This document shows, piece by piece, positions 42,365 to 48,658 of a DNA stretch of 64,000 bases. A program made the position numbers and the translations under genes. This DNA is from Nevskia soli DSM 19509 (GTDB lineage Bacteria > Pseudomonadota > Gammaproteobacteria > Nevskiales > Nevskiaceae): assembly GCF_000711955.1 (NCBI RefSeq), contig NZ_JONR01000001.1:248001-312000 (forward strand), given 5' to 3'. Numbering within the stretch: the stretch's first letter is position 1; every line of letters begins with the position of its first letter. The notes under the pieces were generated by a model, which ran no database searches, was not told the origin of the DNA, and saw only the letters and a list, made by a program, of their open reading frames with translations.

Positions 42365-42715
42365 ATGCAAACAGTGCTTCCACCCGCCCGCAGATTTGCC
42401 GCGGGCCTGATGCTGCTTTCGGGCGTTACCCATATCGCGCAGCTTGCGGTCTACAAGGGGCACGCTGATGTCATCGGGGCGGCGATGTTCGGGGTGCTGT
42501 ATCTGTTGCTTGGCGCCTACCTGCTGACACCCAAGCGGGCGGCGCTGTGGTTGGCGTCGATCTTTCCCCTCATCGGCGGCAGCCTGGGCATCCTGCGGTT
42601 TCTCACGGTGCGGCCCAATCCGTTCAGCGTGCTGCACGTTGTGATCGATGTCGCGGTGATCTCGACCTGCGTCTGGCTGCTGACCCGGCGCGAGGCGGCA
42701 CCCATGCCGGCCTGA
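42365..42715 (+). CDS. Small four-helix membrane protein of unknown function
   Basis: The likely start is ATG 42365 (116 residues), since residues encoded before it are basic and not conserved-looking. Four hydrophobic segments (about 12-28, 36-53, 60-78, 85-104) alternate with basic turns. The pattern AAGLMLLSGVTHIAQLAVYK and SIFPLIGGSLGIL resembles small DoxX/DUF4383-like integral membrane proteins, but I cannot assign a family. It ends 86 bases before the tRNA-Val gene. Confidence 0.6.
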   Translation: MQTVLPPARRFAAGLMLLSGVTHIAQLAVYKGHADVIGAAMFGVLYLLLGAYLLTPKRAALWLASIFPLIGGSLGILRFLTVRPNPFSVLHVVIDVAVISTCVWLLTRREAAPMPA

Positions 42716-42801
42716 CGCAGGCGGGCGGCCCGTAAAACCGGAAGCTTTGCCCAAAAGCGTTGCGTTGGGGTGTCCGGATGCCTACAATGCGCGGCTCAAA
42801 C

Positions 42802-42876
42802 GGATGGTTAGCTCAGCGGTAGAGCATCGCCTTCACACGGCGGGGGCCACAGGTTCGATCCCTGTACCATCCACCA
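42802..42876 (+). tRNA. tRNA-Val (anticodon CAC)
   Basis: A complete cloverleaf is readable. The acceptor GGATGGT pairs with ACCATCC (42866-42872), the D-stem GCTC/GAGC, the anticodon stem TCGCC/GGCGG around loop TTCACAC (anticodon CAC, reads GTG), and the T-arm ACAGG-TTCGATC-CCTGT. CCA is encoded at 42874-42876. A terminator follows at 42910-42937. Its 3' end is the integration site of the island to the right. Confidence 0.95.
42863..42876 (+). other. attL of the genomic island (3' end of tRNA-Val)
   Basis: TGTACCATCCACCA at the tRNA 3' end is echoed by TGTACCACCACCA at 53020-53032. The tyrosine integrase gene starts 165 bases downstream, and GGGGGCAACA-type arm sites lie between the core and the integrase (42978-43007). 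Confidence 0.65.
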
Positions 42877-42909
42877 ATTAGAAGTCCGGAGAAATCCGAA
42901 GAAGTCCAT

Positions 42910-42937
42910 AACCCCGCGAAAACGCGGGGTTTTTTAT
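42910..42937 (+). terminator. Rho-independent terminator after tRNA-Val
   Basis: ACCCCGCG-AAAA-CGCGGGGT is a perfect stem with a TTTTTT tail, the transcript end for the tRNA. It belongs to the island side of attL and has a diverged counterpart at 53067-53089. Confidence 0.92.
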
Positions 42938-42977
42938 TGGATTTTCGTCCGGCGCGGTCCATACCCGTCCGCTTGCA

Positions 42978-43007
42978 TCCGGGGGCAACAGGGGGCAACA
43001 TCGGGGG
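42978..43007. repeat. Direct GGGGGCAACA repeats, candidate integrase arm sites
   Basis: GGGGGCAACA occurs twice and GGGGGCA a third time within 30 bases, just before the integrase gene. A GGGGGCAACA copy also lies at 52936-52945 near the right end. The placement inside the element near both att cores is that of arm-type integrase-binding sites. Confidence 0.6.
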
Positions 43008-43040
43008 CAGGTCATTCAGACGCCTTGGGAGTTGCCCCCA

Positions 43041-44276
43041 ATGTCCCTATCTGACACCGCCTGCCGGAACGCCAGGCCCCGCGAGAGACCCTACAAACTC
43101 TCTGACGAGAAAGGGCTTTATCTCGAAGTCACCCCGACCGGATCGAAGTGGTGGCGCCACAAATACCGCTTCGCAGGCAAGGAAAAGCGCCTGTCCCATG
43201 GCGTCTACCCTGAAGTGCCTCTCAGGGCCGCGCGGGACCGGCGGGACGAGGCCCGCAAGCTCCTGGCCAGCGGCATCGACCCCTCCCTGCACCGCCAGTT
43301 GGAGAAAAGCCGCAAGATCGAAGCTGCGGCGAACAGCTTTGAGGCGATCACCCGCGAGTGGTTCGCCAAGTTTTCGGCGGGCTGGGCGGCCAGCCACTCG
43401 GACAAGATCATCCGCCGCTTTGAGCGTGACATTTTTCCGCTGATCGGCGCTCGCCCGGTTGCAGAGATTGCCGCGCCTGAACTGTTGATGGTGCTCCGGC
43501 GGATCGAAAGCCGTGGGACGCTGGACACGGCGCATCGGGCACACCAGAACTGCGGCCAGGTGTTCCGCTACGCCGTTGCCACCGGCAGAGCCCTACGGGA
43601 CCCATCCGCCGATCTGCGCGGCGCCCTGCCGCCGGTGAAGCAGGGTCATTTTGCGTCGATCACCGATCCGGCCGAGGTCGGGCATCTCCTGCGCACCATC
43701 CAGGGGTATTCCGGTGGTTTGGTGACGCAATGTGCCCTGCAACTCGCTCCCTACGTGTTCGTGCGCCCCGGCGAACTGCGCAATGCCGAGTGGACGGAGT
43801 TCAACCTAAACGCTGCCGAGTGGCGCATCCCCGCTGGCAAGATGAAGATGAAGGCGCTGCACATCGTGCCGCTGTCTGTTCAGGCGCTTGCGATTCTGGA
43901 AAGGCTGCGACCAGCCACCGGATCAGGGCCTTACGTGTTTCCCGGCGTGCGCGCCAACCGTCGGCCGATGAGCGAAAACACCGTGAACGCAGCCCTGCGT
44001 GCCCTGGGCTACTCCGGAGAGCAGATGACCGGGCATGGCTTCCGCAGCATGGCCTCCACGCTTCTGAACGAGCAAGGCTGGCCGCGCGATGCCATCGAAC
44101 GCCAGCTTGCCCACGGCGAGCGCAATCGCGTGCGGGCAGCCTACAACTATGCCGAGCATCTGCCGGAGCGCAGGAAAATGATGCAGGCTTGGGCGGATTA
44201 TTTGGACGCACTCCGAGACGAACGCAAGATTGTGACGGCCAATTTCGGAGGATTTAGTCAGCGCGCCAGTTTGTGA
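43041..44276 (+). CDS. Tyrosine-type integrase of the genomic island
   Basis: ATG 43041 gives 411 residues. The N-terminal DUF4102/arm-binding domain (MSLSDTACRNARPRERPYKLSDEKGLYLEV, HGVYPEVPLRAARDRRDEAR) is typical of P4-like integrases. The core-binding helix bundle follows. The catalytic domain holds RPGELRNAEW (Arg near 241), a Lys in IPAGKMKMKALHIVPLS, HGFR (His332, Arg335) and Tyr368 in RAAYNYAEHL. It recombines the island with the 3' end of the adjacent tRNA-Val. The N-to-C order of motifs is intact, so it may still be active. Confidence 0.96.
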   Translation: MSLSDTACRNARPRERPYKLSDEKGLYLEVTPTGSKWWRHKYRFAGKEKRLSHGVYPEVPLRAARDRRDEARKLLASGIDPSLHRQLEKSRKIEAAANSFEAITREWFAKFSAGWAASHSDKIIRRFERDIFPLIGARPVAEIAAPELLMVLRRIESRGTLDTAHRAHQNCGQVFRYAVATGRALRDPSADLRGALPPVKQGHFASITDPAEVGHLLRTIQGYSGGLVTQCALQLAPYVFVRPGELRNAEWTEFNLNAAEWRIPAGKMKMKALHIVPLSVQALAILERLRPATGSGPYVFPGVRANRRPMSENTVNAALRALGYSGEQMTGHGFRSMASTLLNEQGWPRDAIERQLAHGERNRVRAAYNYAEHLPERRKMMQAWADYLDALRDERKIVTANFGGFSQRASL

Positions 44277-44605
44277 ATGGTCAGCTTTGTTCGGTCTCAT
44301 CTTGGCTTTGCCCGATTTTTGGCATCGGAAATTCGAGGGGCCTGATCTGACAGCTTGGGCTTGAAAGGGGATATTGTGAGGCCATCGGGGAACATTGATT
44401 TAACGGTTCAATTGGGGAACAGTGCAACCGACCTTCGCTGGATCAATGCCTCACGGATCTATCAGCCAAGGGAATTGCCTAAATGCAGCAAGTATTTGCT
44501 GCCCTAGATCCGTCGAAATCGCGTTTGTCGGAATCGGAAAGAGTGGTTCCGCCTCCGATGGGGCGTCCCGTCGGTATTCGCAGATCGAAATGGGGAGAGA
44601 GTTTA
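44277..44605. other. Intergenic, AT-richer, no gene seen
   Basis: The 329 bases after the integrase are AT-richer than the flanks. A short open frame reaches into the lipoprotein frame but lacks coding character. The only signal is a GGGGAGAG ribosome site at 44592-44599 for the next gene. Confidence 0.4.
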
Positions 44606-45709
44606 ATGCGCAGCTTACGACGCGAGGCTGTTATTGTTTTGATGGGTACAATCTTGGCTGTGGGATGCCAACGCCATCTTACGGACGAGGAAAAATCGAA
44701 AGTCGCCGCGCTGACAAGGGAGCAGGGCGAGATTGCTAGAAATATCACTGCAACGGAGGAAGAAACAAAGAAATTTGGTGGTCTCGTGCAAGCGCTGGCA
44801 CAAGTTCGACTTGATATCCTCAAAACGAATGAAGCCCTTGTTACCCAACAAATTCACGCGATCGAGACGGGAGCAAAAGTCGTCATACAAGTGTCTGCGC
44901 AGCAACCTGACCCGACTAAGGCGGAGCAAATTCACGAAGAAATGTTGAAGGTTCAAGAGGAGATCGCTAGGACTCGAAGGGAGTCTAGCGGTGGGTTGAT
45001 CGGTGCTTTGAACCTCGCAAACGTCGCGACACAGGAAAATACTCTGGCAATGCTTGAGCAGGGTTACCTGGCTGCGAAATACGGTCTTGCGCCATTTCAA
45101 ACACTGCCAACGGCAGTTGCATCTGCATCGCCAACATCTAGCCCACCACCGCCGGAGGTGTCATTAGCGTCTATCGCAGGTGACGGGCCCTTCGGGTTCA
45201 CAATGGGTATGAAGGCTGACCAGTTCGGGGCGCAGCTTAACGCGTTACAGGACGGATACTATAGTTTGACGACGGCGCCGCGGCCGCACCCGTCCTTCGA
45301 GAGGTACATATTGCAACTTACTGACAATCAGGGCTTATGCTGGGTGAAGGGAATCGGCCACGAACTACCGTCAAATTCTTTTGGGTTGTCGATTCGATCG
45401 GCCTTTGAGGAGCTTGAGTCAGGCTTGGATGAACGCTATGGTCGCGGCAAGAAGACCGATCAGCTAATTCCTGGCAGCATTTGGAGCGATGGTAAAGACT
45501 GGATGATGGCTCTGCGTAAAAAGGAGCGTTACCTGTTCAAGATTTGGGATCAAAAGTCAGGATCATCCCTTTCAAACAGTTTGACGAACATCTCGTTGAT
45601 GGCAGTTGCCGACAGCGGCGACGAAGGTCACATCGAGGTTGAGTATTCGTTCGCGAACGCTCAAGAATGCGATCGGGCGCTCAAGGAGCGAAAAAACAAA
45701 AACCTTTGA
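44606..45709 (+). CDS. Island-encoded lipoprotein with coiled coil, unknown function
   Basis: ATG 44606, with GGGGAGAG six bases upstream, gives 367 residues. MRSLRREAVIVLMGTILAVGC is a lipoprotein signal with lipobox LAVGC. Residues 25-110 are a charged coiled coil (EEKSKVAALTREQGEIARNI; RLDILKTNEALVTQQIHAIE), then a Pro/Ser-rich linker (SASPTSSPPPP) near 190 and a globular C-terminal domain (200-367) with GPFGFTMGMKADQF and SIRSAFEELESGLDERYG. I know no family for it. Its codon use and AT content differ from the chromosomal genes, in line with transfer. It could be an envelope factor of the island. Confidence 0.75.
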   Translation: MRSLRREAVIVLMGTILAVGCQRHLTDEEKSKVAALTREQGEIARNITATEEETKKFGGLVQALAQVRLDILKTNEALVTQQIHAIETGAKVVIQVSAQQPDPTKAEQIHEEMLKVQEEIARTRRESSGGLIGALNLANVATQENTLAMLEQGYLAAKYGLAPFQTLPTAVASASPTSSPPPPEVSLASIAGDGPFGFTMGMKADQFGAQLNALQDGYYSLTTAPRPHPSFERYILQLTDNQGLCWVKGIGHELPSNSFGLSIRSAFEELESGLDERYGRGKKTDQLIPGSIWSDGKDWMMALRKKERYLFKIWDQKSGSSLSNSLTNISLMAVADSGDEGHIEVEYSFANAQECDRALKERKNKNL

Positions 45710-45751
45710 GCCCATACGTTGGGGTTCGCAGGCTCACTCCAACCTATCGTG

Positions 45752-46183
45752 CTACTCCGCCCGTTGGATGTCTGTTTTTCCATTCGCGTCGATTGACAGG
45801 CGAAAATATTTGGTCTCCTGCGGATGCAGGACAGTCTCTCGTTGTGTCCAGTCATCTTGCCCGGCGGCACACAATGCCTTGCCCTCGGGGTCACGGCCTG
45901 CGCGCAATAGAATCTCTCCCGGCTCCATGAAGAATTTTGCTGTTTCCCCCGTATCAAACCTTGCAGCTAGCGTGCCGTTGATCAATAGCGCGTAGTAACA
46001 GCCACCACCCAAAAAACCTTTATCTCGCGTGACCACGATGGAGCTGGGGGTGCCACTAGGCGGTTGCTGGAACGCGAGAACCCTTTCTGCGGGAGTTTGC
46101 TTCGCGGCATCCAGTGAAACCGGAGTCGTCGCACATGCTGAAAGCGCCAGTGCTGTGCATACAATGAGTGTTGGTCGAACCAT
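45752..46183 (-). CDS. DUF2846-like lipoprotein
   Basis: From ATG 46183 the protein has 143 residues with lipoprotein signal MVRPTLIVCTALALSACATT (lipobox LSAC). The mature part, VVTRDKGFLGGGCYYALLIN, GTLAARFDTGETAKFFMEPG and EILLRAG, resembles DUF2846-type beta-rich lipoproteins, in which a short strand pair follows a VxxD motif. It lies eight bases behind the HEPN-like gene on the same strand, so it is probably the third gene of that operon, or a separate lipoprotein brought by the island. Its start has no strong ribosome site. The function is not known. Confidence 0.65.
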   Translation of the reverse strand: MVRPTLIVCTALALSACATTPVSLDAAKQTPAERVLAFQQPPSGTPSSIVVTRDKGFLGGGCYYALLINGTLAARFDTGETAKFFMEPGEILLRAGRDPEGKALCAAGQDDWTQRETVLHPQETKYFRLSIDANGKTDIQRAE

Positions 46184-46190
46184 TTTTAGG

Positions 46191-46913
46191 TCACCGCCCC
46201 GGCTTGCTGTGGCTCTGAAGCGCGAACTTAGCTGTTCGCCTGCAAAGCAGTATTTGCTGATCATGTAGATCGTTAAAAAAGGACTCGACTGCTTTGTGGG
46301 CATACGAACAGAACTCCCGTTTCATCTCAAGCATGCCGGCCGATGGTTGCGAAATGCCAGGGCTCCTTTTCATCATCGCTGCAATACGGCCTTCATTGCG
46401 GTCAGCGTCTACTAGCGCCGCGTTATGAACGATTGAATTCCTCAGCGCGTACAGGTCTCCAATAATTTCCCACGAACTGTGACTTGGCGCGGAGAAATGT
46501 GCAAACGCCTCAAGAAATTTCTTGGAACGCGTCAGCATAGATCCCTTCAGATCATCATGACTGATGGGCGTTTGCACAATTGATGCAGCGTCGCGGCTAA
46601 GCATACCAAGATGGAACTCGGTTGCCGACATGAGAGATACAAGGAACGATTGCCGAAGCTGGCTGCCAATAATTTGCTGCCACTGGTATGGGTAGTGATC
46701 GGCCCAGAAGTCGGGGTATTTGGCGTGCGGTTTGAGAGCCTCAACATCACGCCGTTCCTCGTTTTCAATAAAATTTTCCAGTGTGTCCAAAAACAGGCGC
46801 AGCTCTGAGAGGTTGTCCGTGGCGAGCCAGCGCGAGGTTGCGCATTCGTCCTGAATAAGCGCTTCACGAGCAACTTTGGCAAGTGCGACGCTATTCGAGG
46901 GTCTCTTTGGCAT
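46191..46913 (-). CDS. HEPN-like protein with Rx4H motif, candidate defence RNase
   Basis: This is a mainly helical protein. From ATG 46913 it has 240 residues; an alternative ATG at 46970 would overlap the upstream gene by 22 bases. Residues about 120-190 hold WEIIGDLYALRNSIVHNAAL, in which Arg158-Asn159-x3-His163 is the R-N-x3-H form of the HEPN Rx4-6H motif used by HEPN RNases. Upstream helices (DECATSRWLATDNLSELRLFL; QLRQSFLVSLMSATEFHLGM) fit a HEPN or MAE_28990/RiboL-PSP-like four-helix bundle. No known family name can be given. It lies immediately downstream of, and likely in an operon with, a zinc-ribbon deoxyribosyltransferase/TIR-like protein. Confidence 0.6.
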   Translation of the reverse strand: MPKRPSNSVALAKVAREALIQDECATSRWLATDNLSELRLFLDTLENFIENEERRDVEALKPHAKYPDFWADHYPYQWQQIIGSQLRQSFLVSLMSATEFHLGMLSRDAASIVQTPISHDDLKGSMLTRSKKFLEAFAHFSAPSHSSWEIIGDLYALRNSIVHNAALVDADRNEGRIAAMMKRSPGISQPSAGMLEMKREFCSYAHKAVESFFNDLHDQQILLCRRTAKFALQSHSKPGR

Positions 46914-46948
46914 GAATCGTCTCAAGGATTTGCGCGTTATACCTACAA

Positions 46949-47908
46949 TCAATCTTCCTGCTTCGCCCATTGAGGTAATGTCGCGCGAATAGTCGCCTTC
47001 AGTTGTTCGCCGACGGCTTCAAGCGAAGCAAGATCCCAGATAATGGTCAAATGGTGATTTGTGTCAAAGTGGGTCTTCTGCGTGTCAAATTTTCTCTTTT
47101 CACATGTATAGATGACGGGCTTGCCGAGCCCTTCGGCATATCCGGCCTCCCAATATGCACCAAGGTTGTCATGGGTGAGGTCGGCGACCAGAAAATCGGA
47201 TGCCTGAATTTCAACGCGTAGCCGGTCGTCTATTAGGCCCGCCCGTGGAATATCATCAAGACGAAACAGTTCGAAGCCGGCGAGTTTCGCGCTGGGTTTG
47301 AATATTCTCTCAAGTACATCGTCAAGAGTCGGATCGCCAAACTTCATCGCCATGAAGGCCTTTCTGTATGTTGCTCGCCCTTGACGTAGTTCTTCGTATC
47401 GGTCCCAACCAGAAAATGACAACGTGACATGGGCTCTCCCTGGGGCGCCAATTGCTTCTGACATCTTTCCAGTTACGAGGCCGACGTCGAAAAGGTGTCT
47501 AAGCACTAATCCAAACCCTGCAGGAGATTTGGCGCCCATGATGGAGCTGTGCGTACTGGGTTGCACCCAAACGGTCTCTCCTGGTCCCGGAACATTCTCC
47601 GCAAGCCATCGAATGAACAGATCAGCTTGCTCGCGTGGACGGGGCAGCGGCTGCTTGACGATTGTTTCTATGGTTGTTGAGTAGAGTTCCACGCCTTTGT
47701 TGTTGTACTGCATTAGTCGAAGTGCGTGGCTTAGTTTCGCTGTCGAATCCTTGTGCGCGCCAAGAATGCTCGGCAAAGACGCCAGTGAGCTATTTGACAG
47801 CGTGAAGTCTCCGCATAAGGGGCACGAAAATAGTGAGGCATCACGGCCGTTCGTATATTGCTTTGCGTCTCGGAGTTCCGAGCCGCACACAGGGCAAGCA
47901 TTGGACAT
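46949..47908 (-). CDS. Zinc ribbon plus nucleoside deoxyribosyltransferase/TIR-like protein
   Basis: The start is ATG 47908 (319 residues) with GAGAGG upstream; a longer open frame overlaps non-coding leader. Cys5, Cys8, Cys29 and Cys32 (CPVC...CPLC) form an N-terminal zinc ribbon. A middle helical or winged part follows (to about 190). The C-terminal domain (about 195-319) has MAMKFGDPTLDDVLERIF, IDDRLRVEIQASDFLVADLT and NLGAYWEAGYAEGLGKPVIY. Glu254 in WEAGYAE matches the catalytic Glu of nucleoside 2-deoxyribosyltransferases and the related TIR/NADase-like effector fold. Such domains act as nucleotide- or NAD-cleaving effectors in defence systems. The neighbouring HEPN-like gene strengthens that reading. 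Confidence 0.65.
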   Translation of the reverse strand: MSNACPVCGSELRDAKQYTNGRDASLFSCPLCGDFTLSNSSLASLPSILGAHKDSTAKLSHALRLMQYNNKGVELYSTTIETIVKQPLPRPREQADLFIRWLAENVPGPGETVWVQPSTHSSIMGAKSPAGFGLVLRHLFDVGLVTGKMSEAIGAPGRAHVTLSFSGWDRYEELRQGRATYRKAFMAMKFGDPTLDDVLERIFKPSAKLAGFELFRLDDIPRAGLIDDRLRVEIQASDFLVADLTHDNLGAYWEAGYAEGLGKPVIYTCEKRKFDTQKTHFDTNHHLTIIWDLASLEAVGEQLKATIRATLPQWAKQED

Positions 47909-47927
47909 TTGGCCGCATCCTCTCAGA

Positions 47928-47981
47928 AGTTGTAACACCGGTAGAGTCATTACGAGAACATCTCCCGGCCCTGTTACAACT
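47928..47981. promoter_or_regulatory. 10-bp inverted repeat upstream of the NDT-like operon
   Basis: AGTTGTAACA (47928-47937) and TGTTACAACT (47972-47981) are perfect inverted arms with a 34-base spacer, ending 19 bases before ATG 47908. It is a candidate paired operator or an RNA hairpin in the leader. Confidence 0.55.
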
Positions 47982-48277
47982 GAATGCGCAAGGCCGAGCG
48001 TGCCGATCTGACAAAAGATACGAAAGTTTGCGCCGAGTGAAAGTTGCCCCCATGGTATCAGGCACCCCCGGTGCCGACGCTGGCGATCGGTTCCATATCT
48101 ATCTGACCCCGTGTCGCGCCTCGATTGGTGGGTAAGCGTTGCTGTGGCGATTCTTCGTTTGCAGGCGGCTTCGCCGTGCCACGGGCGGTGACGCCAGCGT
48201 CGCTTCGCGCCGCAAAGGCCTTGATACAGTACGCAATCTCCGATAGCGGCTGCGGCTCTTATCTGGCGCGGGTTTGC

Positions 48278-48367
48278 GTGTATTCGGGGTCCCCTGCCAA
48301 TGTATGCGCGCACCCCGAAAATCCGCCACAAGCGCCGGATTTTCCGGCCGTTCAGGTGTATTCGGGG
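48278..48367. repeat. GTGTATTCGGGG direct repeats with central hairpin (oriT candidate)
   Basis: GTGTATTCGGGG at 48278-48289 recurs at 48356-48367. Between them lies the perfect hairpin GCCGGA-TTT-TCCGGC (48334-48348). The position, 290-380 bases before a MobF relaxase gene, is that of a transfer origin, but no nic site can be named. Confidence 0.4.
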
Positions 48368-48658
48368 GCACCCGTGTCGCCACCCTGCCCGGAACAAGCC
48401 TACCCTCCACTGCGGCAGCGTCAAGATCGAGCCCTGCGGGTGCGGGCTGCGCCCGCAATCTTGACCCTGCCTCCGTTCCGGGTCACCGGTTTTCCGTGCA
48501 GGATGGCGGACTCAGTGCCGGTCGGTACGCGCACCGAAATGGCGCCGGTTCGGTAGCGACCCGAAGACTAGCGGCAGCGCATTTCTCGTTTCGCCCGGCC
48601 GTGAACTGTTCTCGCCTCAGCGGTCAAACCAGCACAAGGATCGTGCAGGCGGTGCGGC

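Larger units (their letters stand above)
47909..48658. other. 750-bp leader/oriT-candidate region, no gene seen
   Basis: This gap separates the divergent NDT-like operon and relaxase gene. It holds a 10-base inverted repeat (47928-47981), a GGCACC/GGTGCC hairpin (48061-48075), a GTGTATTCGGGG direct repeat (48278 and 48356) and a GCCGGA-TTT-TCCGGC hairpin (48334-48348). Open frames across it lack coding character. A mobilization origin next to the relaxase gene would be expected here. Confidence 0.5.

Noticed and set aside
47909..48424. Upstream extension of the NDT-like gene
   Set aside because: Arg-rich, low-complexity translation with no zinc ribbon; the ribosome site and first CxxC point to ATG 47908.
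48125..48556. 143-codon plus-strand frame before the relaxase
   Set aside because: No ribosome site, no family, and it overlaps the repeats of the oriT-candidate region.
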